DNA of 64,000 bases, taken from the NCBI RefSeq assembly GCF_015223355.1, contig NZ_JADFFK010000001.1, positions 310,001-374,000 on the forward strand, read 5' to 3'. Positions 27,451-36,158 of this stretch are shown one piece after another (the first letter of the stretch is position 1; every line of letters starts with the position of its first letter). The position numbers and the translations under genes were made by a program. This stretch comes from Salipiger mangrovisoli. Lineage in GTDB: Bacteria > Pseudomonadota > Alphaproteobacteria > Rhodobacterales > Rhodobacteraceae. The notes beneath the pieces are model-generated. The model was not told where the DNA came from. It saw nothing but the letters and a program-made list of their open reading frames with translations, and did no database searches.

Positions 27451-29541
27451 ATGAGCCAGCGCCCCGAGGCCCTGTGGCCGCTCTTTGCCGAGCTGAAGAC
27501 GCTGGACGGCGTCGGCCCCAAGACCGCCCTGGCGATGGAGGGGCTGGATGTCGTCGCGCCGCGCGATCTGCTGCTCACCCTGCCGCATTCGGTCATCGAC
27601 CGCCGCCCGCGCGCCTCGGTGCAGGGCGCCGATCTGCCAGGCACGGTGACGGTCGAGGTGCAGGTGCTGCGCCACATGCCGCCCGCCGTGAAGGGGCGAC
27701 CCTACCGCATTCAGGTCGAGGACGCCGAGACCACCTTCCAGCTGGTGTTCTTCCATGGGCGCGCCGATTACCTGACCCGCGTGCTGCCCGAGGGAACGCG
27801 CCGCCTGGTCTCGGGCAAGGTGGAATTCTTCGACGGGCTGGCGCAGATGGTCCATCCCGACCACATGCTGCCGCCCGAGGAGGCGCACACCCTGCCGCTC
27901 TTCGAGCCGGTCTATCCGCTCACCGCCGGGGTGACGCAGAAGCTGATGGCCCGCGCGGTGGCCGGGGCGCTGACCCGCGCCCCCGAACTGGCGGAATGGA
28001 TCGACGGCCCGCTGAAGGAGCGCGAGGGCTGGCCTGACTGGCACGCCGCGCTCGAAGCCGCCCATGCCCCCGATGGCATGGCAGCACTGACCCCCACGGC
28101 CCCGGCCCGCGCCCGGCTCGCCTATGACGAACTGCTGGCGCATCAGCTGACCCTGGGCCTCGCGCGGATCAACCGCCGCCGCGGCAAGGGCCATCCCACC
28201 ATGGGCGACGGGGCGTTGCGCCGCCGCGTGCTCTCGGCGCTGCCGTACCGGCCCACCGGCGCGCAGCTGCGCGCCATGGACGAGATCGCCGAGGACATGG
28301 CCGCCGAGAGCCGGATGAACCGCCTGTTGCAGGGCGACGTCGGCGCGGGCAAGACGCTGGTGGCTTTCATGGCGCTGCTCATCGCGGTGGAAGCGCGCGG
28401 GCAGGGCGTGATGATGGCGCCGACGGAAATCCTCGCCCGCCAGCACATGGAAGGGCTGCAGCCGCTGGCCGAGAGCGCCGGGGTGGTGGTCGAAATCCTC
28501 ACCGGGCGCGACAAGGGGGCTGAGCGCAAGGCCAAGCTGGCGGCGCTGGCGGCGGGCAACATCCACATCCTCGTCGGCACCCATGCGGTGTTCCAGGATG
28601 ATGTGCTGTTCAAGGACCTGCGCCTTGCCATCGTCGACGAGCAGCACCGCTTCGGCGTGCGCCAGCGGCTCGAGCTCGGGCGCAAGGGCGCGGCCGCGGA
28701 CGTCCTCGTGATGACCGCGACGCCCATCCCACGCAGCCTCGCGCTGGCGCAATACGGCGACATGGACGTCTCGGTGCTCGACGAGAAGCCGCCGGGGCGC
28801 AAGCCGGTGCAGACCGCACTTCTCTCCACCGAACGCATGGGCGAGGTGGTCCAGCACCTGCGCAAGGCCGTCGCCGAGGGGCGGCAGGCCTATTGGGTCT
28901 GCCCGTTGGTCGAGGAAAGCGAGGTCTCGGACCTCTCCTCCGCCGAGGAGCGCTTCAAGCGCCTGCGCGCCGAGCTCGGCGAGGGCGTCGTGGGGCTTGT
29001 GCACGGCCAGATGCCGCCCGCCGAGAAGGACGCCGCCATGGCGCGCTTCGTCGCCGGGGAGACCAAGGTGCTGGTCGCCACCACGGTGATCGAGGTCGGG
29101 GTGAACGTGCCCAATGCCTCGATCATGGTGATCGAGCGGGCCGAGATTTTCGGCCTTGCCCAGCTGCACCAGTTGCGCGGCCGCGTCGGGCGCGGCGCGG
29201 CGGCCTCGACCTGCCTGCTGATGTACCAGCCGCCGCTGGGCGAGAGCGGCATGAAGCGGCTCACCACCCTGCGCGAGACCGAGGACGGCTTCCGCATCTC
29301 CGAGGTCGACCTGCAGATGCGCGGCGCGGGCGATCTGATCGGAACGGCGCAATCCGGCCTGCCGCGCTTCAAGGTGGCGGATCTGGAAAGCCAGGCCGGG
29401 CTCATGGCGATCGCCCAGAGCGACGCGCGGCGGCTGCTGGCGGAGGATCCCGACCTCTCGACGGATCGCGGCAAGGCGGCACGGATGCTGCTCTGGCTGA
29501 TGCGGCAGGACGAGGCGATCAAGCTGATCAGCGTCGGCTGA
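27451..29541 (+). CDS. recG: ATP-dependent DNA helicase RecG
   Basis: A 696-residue superfamily 2 helicase that regresses stalled forks and processes Holliday junctions. The N-terminal wedge/OB domain is followed by motor motifs: Q-like RPTGAQLRAMDEI, Walker A GDVGAGKT, DEQH box in IVDEQHRFGV, TATPIPRSLAL, and the C-terminal TRG-type region QLHQLRGRVGRG. The length is normal. It directly follows ligA, and a terminator comes 47 bases after the stop, so the transcript probably ends here. Confidence 0.96.
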   Translation: MSQRPEALWPLFAELKTLDGVGPKTALAMEGLDVVAPRDLLLTLPHSVIDRRPRASVQGADLPGTVTVEVQVLRHMPPAVKGRPYRIQVEDAETTFQLVFFHGRADYLTRVLPEGTRRLVSGKVEFFDGLAQMVHPDHMLPPEEAHTLPLFEPVYPLTAGVTQKLMARAVAGALTRAPELAEWIDGPLKEREGWPDWHAALEAAHAPDGMAALTPTAPARARLAYDELLAHQLTLGLARINRRRGKGHPTMGDGALRRRVLSALPYRPTGAQLRAMDEIAEDMAAESRMNRLLQGDVGAGKTLVAFMALLIAVEARGQGVMMAPTEILARQHMEGLQPLAESAGVVVEILTGRDKGAERKAKLAALAAGNIHILVGTHAVFQDDVLFKDLRLAIVDEQHRFGVRQRLELGRKGAAADVLVMTATPIPRSLALAQYGDMDVSVLDEKPPGRKPVQTALLSTERMGEVVQHLRKAVAEGRQAYWVCPLVEESEVSDLSSAEERFKRLRAELGEGVVGLVHGQMPPAEKDAAMARFVAGETKVLVATTVIEVGVNVPNASIMVIERAEIFGLAQLHQLRGRVGRGAAASTCLLMYQPPLGESGMKRLTTLRETEDGFRISEVDLQMRGAGDLIGTAQSGLPRFKVADLESQAGLMAIAQSDARRLLAEDPDLSTDRGKAARMLLWLMRQDEAIKLISVG

Positions 29542-29588
29542 TCAGGGCAGCCCAGGCTAACCGGCTGAAAAAATTTACGTTCTTCAGG

Positions 29589-29620
29589 AGCCGGAGCACG
29601 CTGACGTGCTCCGGCTTTGT
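29589..29620 (+). terminator. Rho-independent terminator of ligA-recG
   Basis: AGCCGGAGCACG, loop CTGA, CGTGCTCCGGCT: a perfect 12-pair stem followed by TTGTT. It separates recG from the LexA-box gene downstream. Confidence 0.85.
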
Positions 29621-29655
29621 TCGTTCCGCACCTGCATTCTCATGTGTTCACAAAT

Positions 29656-29670
29656 GTTCTCAAAAAGTTC
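29656..29670 (+). promoter_or_regulatory. Putative LexA (SOS) box, GTTC-N7-GTTC
   Basis: GTTCTCAAAAAGTTC matches the alphaproteobacterial LexA consensus GTTC-N7-GTTC exactly. A third GTTC at 29646-29649 is one base off register. The site lies in a non-coding, AT-richer leader between the recG terminator and the 39-codon gene. By composition I estimate about one chance match per 64 kb over both strands, so position rather than rarity is the argument. Confidence 0.5.
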
Positions 29671-29786
29671 TTTACTCGAATCGGATCGCATGAGAACAAA
29701 AGGGCAACAAGAGAACACGCAGATCACGCACCGACATCACACACCGACATCACGCAAAAGACAGCACGCACAGAGGGAACGCCAAG

Positions 29787-29906
29787 ATGATCGACACCAT
29801 CCGCACCACCATGAGCCGCTCGAACACCACCCTGGTCACCGACATGATCGGTGCCGTCTCGCTGATCGTCATCCTTGTCGGGGCGCTGCATCTGCCGCTG
29901 CTCTGA
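29787..29906 (+). CDS. Small membrane protein, 39 residues, possible SOS gene
   Basis: A 40-codon frame with an AGAGGGAA ribosome site about 9 bases before ATG. The protein starts MIDTIRTTMSRSNTTLVTDM and continues as a hydrophobic helix of about 17 residues (IGAVSLIVILVGALHL) ending at PLL-stop. This is a polar N-terminus with one C-terminal transmembrane segment. I recall similar short proteins in other Rhodobacterales, but cannot confirm a family. The LexA-type box 117 bases upstream suggests induction by DNA damage. Caulobacter SidA, a LexA-controlled small membrane protein that blocks division, is a functional precedent only; no sequence similarity is claimed. A terminator follows. Confidence 0.65.
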   Translation: MIDTIRTTMSRSNTTLVTDMIGAVSLIVILVGALHLPLL

Positions 29907-30050
29907 GTTTTCGACTTCCTGCCTGCGGTCTTGCCCCGGGTGCCGCCCGCATCACTGTCCCGATGCACCGCATTGTTTCCCCAGCTCCGGGTCGCCTGAT
30001 CCCCGGACATGCACATCGGCATCCCCTAGGGTTCACAAGACACGCCACTG

Positions 30051-30087
30051 CCGCCGCCTCCCATCCCCGGAGTGCGGCGGTTTTTTT
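30051..30087 (+). terminator. Rho-independent terminator after the 39-residue gene
   Basis: CCGCCGCCTCC pairs with GGAGTGCGGCGG (one bulged base) and is followed by seven T at 30081-30087. It lies about 145 bases after the small gene. Confidence 0.85.
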
Positions 30088-30116
30088 GCTCGGAGTCTGC
30101 GAGGGGGGGACGGCGC

Positions 30117-30581
30117 TCAGGCGCTGCGCGCGGCGGCGATTTCCTCGGCGGCCTCGGTCGCCGCCTCCAGCGCCAGCATGATCGAGGCGTGGCGGTTCTT
30201 GTAGGCCGCCGCCGGGCGCAGCACCTCGAGCCCGTCGAAGGGGGCGGGCGGGGTCGGGCCGTCCTCCTTGAGCATGGCGCGCAGCGCGTCGCGCGCCTGC
30301 GCCAGCTGCGCCGGGGTGCAACCGATGATCGCCTCGCCCACGACCGAGGCGGCCGCCTGACCCAGCGCGCAGGCCTTCACGTCCTGGCCGAAATCGCTCA
30401 CCCGCCCGCCTTCCAGCGCCAGGTCCACGGTCACCGTCGAGCCGCAGAGCGGCGAGCGCTTCTTCACCGTGGCGCCCGGCTGCTCCAGACGCTCGGTCCG
30501 GGGAATATCCGCCGCCAGCGCCAGGATGCGCGAGGAATAGAGCTTGATCAGATCGGTCTCGGCGGAGGTGGTGGCGGTCAT
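30117..30581 (-). CDS. NifU/IscU-like iron-sulfur scaffold protein
   Basis: A 154-residue protein with the three scattered cysteines of IscU-type scaffolds: KRSPLCGSTV (residue about 46), VKACALGQAAAS (about 70) and IGCTPAQ (about 87). It also has the YKNRHASIMLALEAA helix near the C-terminus. Such proteins assemble [Fe-S] clusters in the cytoplasm. This branch is a short, divergent relative found beside hisI in Rhodobacterales, and its client proteins are unknown. ATG 30581 is preceded by AAAGGGAA. The longer open frame to 30980 crosses hisI and is spurious. Confidence 0.8.
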   Translation of the reverse strand: MTATTSAETDLIKLYSSRILALAADIPRTERLEQPGATVKKRSPLCGSTVTVDLALEGGRVSDFGQDVKACALGQAAASVVGEAIIGCTPAQLAQARDALRAMLKEDGPTPPAPFDGLEVLRPAAAYKNRHASIMLALEAATEAAEEIAAARSA

Positions 30582-30650
30582 GGCTTTCCCTTTCGGCTCG
30601 CCCCCCATAGATAGGGTGCGCGCCCGGCGCCTGCAAAAGGGAATTTCAAA

Positions 30651-31016
30651 ATGAACTTCGATCCTGCGACCCTGGTCTATGACGCAAACGGCCTGATCCC
30701 CTGCATCGCGCAGGAGGAAGCGACGGGCGAGGTGCTGATGATGGCCTGGATGAACGCCGAGTCCGTTGCCCGCACGCTCGAAACCGGCCGCGTCACCTAC
30801 TGGTCGCGCTCGCGCCAGAGCTACTGGATCAAGGGCGAAAGCTCGGGCCACGTGCAGGAGCTGGTCGACCTGCGCGTCGATTGCGACCGCGACAGCCTGC
30901 TGGCGCTCGTGCGCCAGACCGGCCCGGCCTGCCACACCAACCGCCGCAGCTGCTTCTACACCGCCCTGCGTGATGGCCAAGAGGTCGAGATCATGACACC
31001 GATGGCAGAGAGCTGA
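30651..31016 (+). CDS. hisI: Phosphoribosyl-AMP cyclohydrolase
   Basis: A 121-residue single-domain HisI that opens the adenine ring of phosphoribosyl-AMP in histidine synthesis. Conserved stretches are AWMNAESVARTLETG, TYWSRSRQSYWIKGE and SGHVQELVDL, then DCDRDSLL with metal-binding Asp residues, and the zinc cysteines in GPACHTNRRSCFY. HisE is not fused to it, as is typical in alphaproteobacteria. AGGGAA precedes ATG. It is divergent from the scaffold gene, and other his genes are elsewhere. Confidence 0.95.
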   Translation: MNFDPATLVYDANGLIPCIAQEEATGEVLMMAWMNAESVARTLETGRVTYWSRSRQSYWIKGESSGHVQELVDLRVDCDRDSLLALVRQTGPACHTNRRSCFYTALRDGQEVEIMTPMAES

Positions 31017-31061
31017 GAGGTCGCGCCATCTGCGTATTTATGAAACGATGAAGGACATGGG

Positions 31062-31122
31062 CCTTCTTCTCTTTCCAAATACGCCGGGGTGAGGCGCGCA
31101 GCGCCGAGGGGCGGAGCCCCTC
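31062..31122. repeat. Dispersed intergenic repeat, copy 5 (AGAGAAGAAG type)
   Basis: CCTTCTTCTCTTTCC then AAATACGCCGGGGTGAGG, followed by GCGCGCAGCGC and GAGGGGCGGAGCCCCTC hairpins. It sits between the convergent ends of hisI and gluQ and reaches the gluQ stop codon. It is the same module as at 4945 and 33714. Confidence 0.75.
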
Positions 31123-31996
31123 AGTCGCCGAGGCCGACCATACGCCGGATGTCCTCGGGGGTCGCGCCGCCCTCTCGGTAGGTCGCGATTGCCCGCGCGT
31201 CGTCGCGCTTCGCCAGCCGCTTGCCCTGCGCGTCGCGGATCAGCTCGTGGTGGTGATAGACCGGCGTCTCCAGCCCCATGATCCGTTGCAGCACAACATG
31301 GATCGCCGTCGCCTCGAAGAGGTCGTGGCCCCGCACCACGTGGCTGACCTGCTGCGCGGCATCGTCCAGGACCACCGACAGGTGATAGGAGCCGGGGAAG
31401 TCCCTGCGTGACAGCACGACATCGCCGACATGGTCCAGCAGCTGCGCGGGGCAGAGCGTGATGCGCCCGGTTTCGCCCGTGGGACCCGCGCCGGTCTCCT
31501 CGAACCACGCTGCGGACCCGATGGTCTCAAGCGCTCGCGCCATATCGAGCCGCAGGGCCGCGCCGCGCGGGCGGGGCGTGGTGCCGTAGCCGGGTGCGCG
31601 AAGAGCGCGGCACGTGCCGGGGTAGACCAGCCCGTCTGGGCCAAAGGCAGGCTCCGCGCCCTCCTGCGGCGCCGAGGCGGCGGCCTGGATGTCGCGGCGG
31701 GTGCACTGGCAGGGGTAGATCAACTCGCGCGCCCAGAGCGCGTCGAGCGCGGTCTCATAGGCGGGCAGCCGGTCCGACTGGCGCATCGGCACCTCGTCCC
31801 AGCAGAGGCCGAGCCAGCGCAGGTCCTCGTGGATCTGCGCCTCCCAATGGGGCCGCGAGCGGGTGCTGTCGATGTCCTCGATGCGCAGCAGGAAGGCGCC
31901 GCCCGCCGCCCGCGCCATTCCCTCGGCCAGCAGCGCCGAATAGGCGTGGCCGAGGTGCAGCGGGCCGGTGGGCGAGGGGGCAAAGCGCGTGCGCAA
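31121..31996 (-). CDS. gluQ: Glutamyl-Q tRNA(Asp) synthetase
   Basis: A 291-residue truncated glutamyl-tRNA synthetase paralogue that attaches glutamate to queuosine at position 34 of tRNA-Asp. The HIGH-like motif is in [19 protein letters not shown] and the KMSKS-like motif reads KRLAKRDDA. The zinc-site cysteines are in [10 protein letters not shown] with a later YPGTC. It lacks the anticodon-binding domain, as expected. The start is TTG, placed directly after the stop of the Pmp3-like gene. The chain trmFO, Pmp3-like, gluQ forms one minus-strand unit, and two of the three genes modify tRNA. Confidence 0.92.
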   Translation of the reverse strand: MRTRFAPSPTGPLHLGHAYSALLAEGMARAAGGAFLLRIEDIDSTRSRPHWEAQIHEDLRWLGLCWDEVPMRQSDRLPAYETALDALWARELIYPCQCTRRDIQAAASAPQEGAEPAFGPDGLVYPGTCRALRAPGYGTTPRPRGAALRLDMARALETIGSAAWFEETGAGPTGETGRITLCPAQLLDHVGDVVLSRRDFPGSYHLSVVLDDAAQQVSHVVRGHDLFEATAIHVVLQRIMGLETPVYHHHELIRDAQGKRLAKRDDARAIATYREGGATPEDIRRMVGLGD

Positions 31997-31997
31997 A

Positions 31998-32219
31998 TCA
32001 GTCCTCGCGGCGATAGGCCTTCTCGATGCGGCGTGTGCGGCGCTCCTCGCCGGACTGGTAGATCAGCACCCAGGCCAGCAGGATGAACATCGGATGCGTG
32101 AGCCCGCCCGAGAAGATGATGGCCGGCACCCAGATCACGAAGACCAGGATGCCGAGGATCGGCCGGCCGGTCAGCAGGATCGACAGCGGCGGCAGCAGCA
32201 GGGCGAGCACGTAGTTCAC
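31998..32219 (-). CDS. Small membrane protein, YqaE/Pmp3-like
   Basis: A 73-residue protein with two predicted transmembrane helices: one starting [14 protein letters not shown] and a second around [12 protein letters not shown], with a charged tail [24 protein letters not shown] resembles the Pmp3/YqaE family, small plasma-membrane proteolipids linked to ion homeostasis and stress; the match is partial. GTG is the start and overlaps the trmFO stop by 4 bases (GTGA). Confidence 0.75.
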   Translation of the reverse strand: MNYVLALLLPPLSILLTGRPILGILVFVIWVPAIIFSGGLTHPMFILLAWVLIYQSGEERRTRRIEKAYRRED

Positions 32220-33568
32220 GCGGGCACCTCCTGCGCGGCGAGCCAGTCCTGCCAGACCTCCTTGGCCCGGTCGGTGTAGCCCTTGTAGCGGTCCTTGCGG
32301 CCACGACGGCCGCCGCGCAGCCCCTCAAGCGGGCGGAACAGGCCGAAGTTCACGTTCATCGGCTGGAAGGTCTTGGCCTCGGCGCCGCCGGTGATGTGGT
32401 GGATGAGCGCGCCATGGGCGCTGTCCTGCGGCACGGTCGGCAGATCGCGCCCGAGGATCTCGGCGGCGGCCATGCGGCCTGCAAGCAGCCCCATCGAGGC
32501 GCTCTCGACGTAGCCCTCGACCCCGGTGATCTGCCCGGCGAAGCGCAGGTTGGGGCGCGAGCGCAGGCGCATCTGCGCATCGAGCAGCGTCGGCGAGTTG
32601 AGGAAGGTGTTGCGGTGGATGCCGCCGAGGCGCGCGAAGCTGGCGTTCTCCAGCCCCGGGATGCGGCGGAAGACCTCGGTCTGCGCGCCGTATTTCATCT
32701 TCGTCTGGAAGCCGACGATGTTGTAGAGCGTGCCTAGCGCGTTGTCGCGGCGCAGTTGCACCACGGCATAAGCCTTTTCTTCGGGGTTGTGCGGGTTGGT
32801 CAGGCCGATGGGCTTCATCGGCCCGTGGCGCAGCGTCTCGCGGCCGCGTTCGGCCATGACCTCGATCGGCAGGCAGCCGTCGAAGTAGCCCGCCGTCTCG
32901 CCCTCGTGGAACTCGGTCTTCTCGGCGGCCAGCAGCGCGTCGATGAAGGCCTCGTACTGGTCTTTGGTCATCGGGCAGTTGATGTAGGCCTTCTGCTCTT
33001 CCTCGGTCTCGCCCTTGTCGTAGCGGCTCTGCAGCCAGGCGGTGTCCATGTCGATCGTGTCGAAATAGACGATGGGGGCGATGGCGTCGAAGAAGGCCAG
33101 CGCCTCGGCGCCGGTCTCTTCCTGCAGGGCCTTGCCGAGCGTGCCCGAGGTCAGCGGGCCGGTGGCGAAGATCCAGTGACCGTCCGAGGGCAGCTCGCAA
33201 ATTTCTTCCGCGCTCACCGAGACGTTCGGCAGGGCAAGCAGCTTGGCGGTCACCGCCTCGGAGAAGGGATCGCGATCGACCGCCAGCGCGCCGCCCGCGG
33301 GCAGCCGATGCTCGCCCGCCGTGGTCATGATCAGCGAGCCTGCCTGGCGCATCTCCCAGTGCAGCAGGCCGACGGCGTTCTGCTCGTGGTCATCCGACCG
33401 GAAGGAGTTGGAACAGACCATCTCGGCCAGGTTTCCGGTGCGATGGGCGAAGGTTTCCACCTTGGGCCGCATCTCGTGGATCACCACGTCGACACCCAGC
33501 CGCGCCGCCTGCCAGGCAGCCTCGGATCCGGCCATGCCGCCGCCCACGATATGAAGAGTTTTGTCCAT
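32216..33568 (-). CDS. trmFO: tRNA (uracil-5-)-methyltransferase TrmFO (folate-dependent)
   Basis: A 450-residue flavoenzyme that makes m5U54 in the T loop using methylenetetrahydrofolate. The FAD motif at the start is [15 protein letters not shown] (residues 6-20). Family-specific stretches include [37 protein letters not shown] and [12 protein letters not shown] methyl-shuttling cysteine is in the VCSNS region. The length matches the family. It heads the trmFO, Pmp3-like, gluQ unit. Upstream lies the inverted repeat at 33632-33747. Confidence 0.95.
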   Translation of the reverse strand: MDKTLHIVGGGMAGSEAAWQAARLGVDVVIHEMRPKVETFAHRTGNLAEMVCSNSFRSDDHEQNAVGLLHWEMRQAGSLIMTTAGEHRLPAGGALAVDRDPFSEAVTAKLLALPNVSVSAEEICELPSDGHWIFATGPLTSGTLGKALQEETGAEALAFFDAIAPIVYFDTIDMDTAWLQSRYDKGETEEEQKAYINCPMTKDQYEAFIDALLAAEKTEFHEGETAGYFDGCLPIEVMAERGRETLRHGPMKPIGLTNPHNPEEKAYAVVQLRRDNALGTLYNIVGFQTKMKYGAQTEVFRRIPGLENASFARLGGIHRNTFLNSPTLLDAQMRLRSRPNLRFAGQITGVEGYVESASMGLLAGRMAAAEILGRDLPTVPQDSAHGALIHHITGGAEAKTFQPMNVNFGLFRPLEGLRGGRRGRKDRYKGYTDRAKEVWQDWLAAQEVPA

Positions 33569-33631
33569 CTCGGGCAGATAGGCGATCCGCGCGCCGGTGT
33601 TAAGGGGGCGCGGCGGTGGAGAGGGCGAAAA

Positions 33632-33747
33632 GGGGGGGCTGCCGCCCCCTCGGCGCTGCGCGCCTCACCCCCGCGCGTATTTGCAAAGAGAAGAAGTATC
33701 GCGCCGGCCCGCGGCTTCTTCTCTTTCCAAATACGCAAATCCCGCCG
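33632..33747. repeat. Dispersed intergenic repeat, copy 6: long near-perfect inverted pair
   Basis: A GGGGGGCTGCCGCCCCC-like hairpin (from 33632) and GGCGCTGCGCGCC lead to a 22-base arm (33674-33695, GCGTATTTGCAAAGAGAAG...) whose reverse complement reappears at 33714-33735 with one mismatch. The 18-base loop is itself GC-rich. Transcribed, this would make a very stable hairpin between the cytochrome c gene end and the trmFO start. Confidence 0.8.
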
Positions 33748-33769
33748 GTGCCGCAGGCGCGACTTGGCG

Positions 33770-34663
33770 TCAGTCGGGCGCGGGCGCGGGCAGCGCCTTG
33801 ACGTAGGCGGCGACGGCGTCGCGGTCCTCGGCGGGCAACCGCGCGAAGTTGTCGATCACCTCCACCATGTGCCCCCCGGCGCTGTCGTAGTCGGGGGTGA
33901 AGCCCGTCTCGAGGTAGTAGGCGATATCCTCGTGGCTCCAGCTCAGCGCGTCCGGGGTAAGGGCCGGAATCCGCCCGGTGCCGTCCGGCGCGGGGCCGCC
34001 GGAGAGCCAGGCGTCGCGCTGAAGCCCGCCCAAGGCGTCGCGCGGCGTGTGGCATTCGCCGCAATGGGCCAGCGCCTCGACGAGGTAGCGGCCGCGGCGC
34101 AGGGTCTCGTCCTCGGCCGAGGCCAGGACCCAAGCCGGCTCGAGATAGAGCTGTTTCCACAGCCCGAGGCCGCGCCGGAGGTTGAAGGGGAAACGCAGGC
34201 CATGCGGCTGGCTTGCTGCATCCGAGGCGGGCAGGGTGCGGATGTAGCTCCACAGATCGACCACATCCTGCGGCTCCATGCGGATGTAGGACGTGTAGGG
34301 GAAGGCGGGGTAATAGTGCCGCCCCTCGGGCGAGACGCCGCGGAGCAGGGCATTTGCGAAGTCGTGCAGGCTCCAGGCGCCGATGCCCTGCTGCGGGTGC
34401 GGCGAGATATTGGGGGCGGTGAAGGTGCCGAACTCGGAGGGGAAGCGCTGCCCGCCCGCGAGCAGCAGCTTGTCCTCGCTCTCGGGAGCGTGGTGGCAGG
34501 AGGCGCAGCCCGCGGCGGTGAAAATGGTCTGGCCGCGCGCAGGATCGCCGCCCGCATCCGCGGCGAATTCGGCCGCGGGCAAGGGATCGGGGGCGCTGAT
34601 CATCCAGACCGCCCCGGCGGCGAGCAGCGCCACCAGGAGCAGAAAGCCGAACAGGCGGCGCAT
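33770..34663 (-). CDS. Dihaem cytochrome c
   Basis: A 297-residue protein with an N-terminal signal-anchor (FGFLLLVALLAAGAVWM) and two haem c motifs, CASCH near residue 53 and CGECH near 200. Each is followed by a candidate distal Met region (for example SPEGRHYYPAF). This is the layout of the alcohol-dehydrogenase or nicotinate-dehydrogenase type cytochrome subunits, but no dehydrogenase gene is adjacent. It is likely an electron carrier at the periplasmic face of the inner membrane. It starts 6 bases after the cytochrome c' gene, so the two are probably one transcript. Confidence 0.86.
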   Translation of the reverse strand: MRRLFGFLLLVALLAAGAVWMISAPDPLPAAEFAADAGGDPARGQTIFTAAGCASCHHAPESEDKLLLAGGQRFPSEFGTFTAPNISPHPQQGIGAWSLHDFANALLRGVSPEGRHYYPAFPYTSYIRMEPQDVVDLWSYIRTLPASDAASQPHGLRFPFNLRRGLGLWKQLYLEPAWVLASAEDETLRRGRYLVEALAHCGECHTPRDALGGLQRDAWLSGGPAPDGTGRIPALTPDALSWSHEDIAYYLETGFTPDYDSAGGHMVEVIDNFARLPAEDRDAVAAYVKALPAPAPD

Positions 34664-34669
34664 GGGCGT

Positions 34670-35131
34670 TTACTCGGGCGCGCGGAAGGTGTCGTGGCAG
34701 GCCTTGCAGGCGCCGCCGAGTTGGCCAAGCGCCGGGCCAAGCTCTTCCGGTCCGGCTGCCGCGACCTGCTGGAGCTGCGCGGCGGCGCTGCCCAGCCCGG
34801 CCCATTTTTCGGCGAAGCCGTTCCAGTCGTCCCAGATTTCGGCCTTGGCGCGGGTGCCGTTCAGATCCATCTCGGAGGTGCCCTCGCGGAAGAGCGGCGC
34901 CTCGTTGATCATCGAGACCGCGACGATGGTGTCTGCGGCCATCTGCGCGGCCTCTGCGTCATAGGGGGCCTTGTCGCGCGCCATGTCCCCGAGGATGCCG
35001 AGGTTGATGGCGAGAATGTTGAACTGGCCCTGTCGTGCCTTGACCGGTGCGGGCAGCTCCTGGGCAAGCGCGGCGGTGGCGAAGGTGGCGAGGCCGGCGG
35101 TCAGCGCGAGCCCGGTGGCGGTGATCTTCAT
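34670..35131 (-). CDS. Cytochrome c' (c-556 class)
   Basis: A 153-residue periplasmic protein with signal peptide ITATGLALTAGLATFATAALA and a C-terminal haem motif CKACH in GGACKACHDTFR. The four-helix-bundle pattern and C-terminal haem site define class II cytochrome c' / c-556. Members bind NO or relay electrons, and which applies here is not clear. I chose ATG 35131 since GGAG lies 6 bases upstream; an ATG at 35143 would absorb that ribosome site. It is paired with the dihaem cytochrome downstream. Confidence 0.86.
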   Translation of the reverse strand: MKITATGLALTAGLATFATAALAQELPAPVKARQGQFNILAINLGILGDMARDKAPYDAEAAQMAADTIVAVSMINEAPLFREGTSEMDLNGTRAKAEIWDDWNGFAEKWAGLGSAAAQLQQVAAAGPEELGPALGQLGGACKACHDTFRAPE

Positions 35132-35533
35132 GAGCAACTCCATATGGTTCCGAGATCGGATTGGCCGAAGTCGGGGTGTCGTCGAAAACCCTAGTCCGCC
35201 GCGCAGCCTAGCCGAGGGTGGGATTGGATCAAGGGGGCTGTGCGGCGAGCGATGCGGACATGCGCGGCGCGCCCAAGTGGGCTATCGATGTGGAATTCGC
35301 GAAAAAATATTTATTTGCAATGACATGAAAGTCAATTTTCGTGTGTTTCCCGAGGATCCACTGCCGGTCGCTCACGCCGGGGTTCACGCGGTCTGACGGC
35401 ATTGGGAACGCGGCCTGGCCGGGATCGGCAGCGCGCGCCGGGCACTTCGACGCGCCGCAGGCAGAGCGTGTCCTGCGCAGCGCGGGCTTGCGCGGGTCGG
35501 GAGGGTGCCGGGCGGGCACCCTCCGCGATCGGC
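35132..35533. other. Intergenic region between cytochrome c' and hpt
   Basis: About 400 bases without a convincing gene. It holds an AT-rich island (about 35290-35340) that may contain the cytochrome c' promoter, then GC-rich sequence and the hpt terminator-like hairpin at 35500-35524. Open frames here on both strands (for instance 35229-35519 minus) lack a ribosome site and have Arg/Pro-rich shadow composition. Confidence 0.6.
35500..35524 (-). terminator. Hairpin after hpt
   Basis: GGAGGGTGCC and GGCACCCTCC form a perfect 10-pair stem around a 5-base loop, 10 bases past the hpt stop. No T-tract follows, so termination may be weak or Rho-assisted. Confidence 0.6.
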
Positions 35534-36088
35534 TCAGGCCGAGGCGGCCTCTTCGGGGAAACGGACCTTGCCGATGAACGGCAGGTTCCTGTTGCGTTGC
35601 GCGAAGTCGATGCCGTAACCCACGACAAACTCGTCAGGAATCTCGAACCCGATCCAGTCTGCCTTGAGCGGGACCTCGCGCCGCGCCGGCTTGTCCAGCA
35701 GCGCGATGGTGCGCAGCTTGCGCGGCTTGCGGCTCTCCATCAGGTGAATGACGTGGCTGAGGGTGAAGCCGGTGTCGACGATGTCTTCCACCAGCAGCAC
35801 GTCACGGCCCTCGATCGGCGAGCGCAGGTCCTTGAGGATGCGCACCTCGCGGCTCGATTCCATGCCGTCGCCGTAGGAAGAGGCCTCGAGGAAATCCACT
35901 TCCACCGCGAGGTCCAGCTCGCGCACCAGGTCGGCGATAAAGACGAAGCTGCCGCGCAGCAGGCCGACCACGACGAGCTTCTCGGTATCGGCGAATTCCC
36001 GCTCGATCTCGCGTGCGAGGTCCTCGATCTTGGCGGCGATGGTCTTGGCCGAAATCATCTGGTCTACGACATATGGCTTTTCTGCCAT
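35534..36088 (-). CDS. hpt: Hypoxanthine phosphoribosyltransferase
   Basis: A 184-residue purine-salvage enzyme that makes IMP or GMP from hypoxanthine or guanine and PRPP. The PRPP loop is [13 protein letters not shown] (about residues 98-110). The flexible-loop Ser-Tyr pair is in [11 protein letters not shown] and the base-contact region is [10 protein letters not shown]-like ([15 protein letters not shown]). [11 protein letters not shown] at 36088 is the normal N-terminus; the frame extends upstream with no supporting similarity. It is divergent from the COQ10-like gene with 70 bases between starts. Confidence 0.94.
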   Translation of the reverse strand: MAEKPYVVDQMISAKTIAAKIEDLAREIEREFADTEKLVVVGLLRGSFVFIADLVRELDLAVEVDFLEASSYGDGMESSREVRILKDLRSPIEGRDVLLVEDIVDTGFTLSHVIHLMESRKPRKLRTIALLDKPARREVPLKADWIGFEIPDEFVVGYGIDFAQRNRNLPFIGKVRFPEEAASA

Positions 36089-36158
36089 GGTTCTCCCCTT
36101 GAAAATCCGCGCGCAGCATAGGAAATGTGCCGGCATTGTCACGCGATAAAGGGGCGAC

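Noticed and set aside
32756-35194. An 812-codon plus-strand frame
   Set aside because: Antisense to trmFO and both cytochromes, which have clear haem and FAD motifs; it reads as low-complexity shadow.
35229-35519. Possible small gene between hpt and cytochrome c'
   Set aside because: No ribosome site, Pro/Arg-rich composition, and it crosses the hpt terminator-like hairpin.
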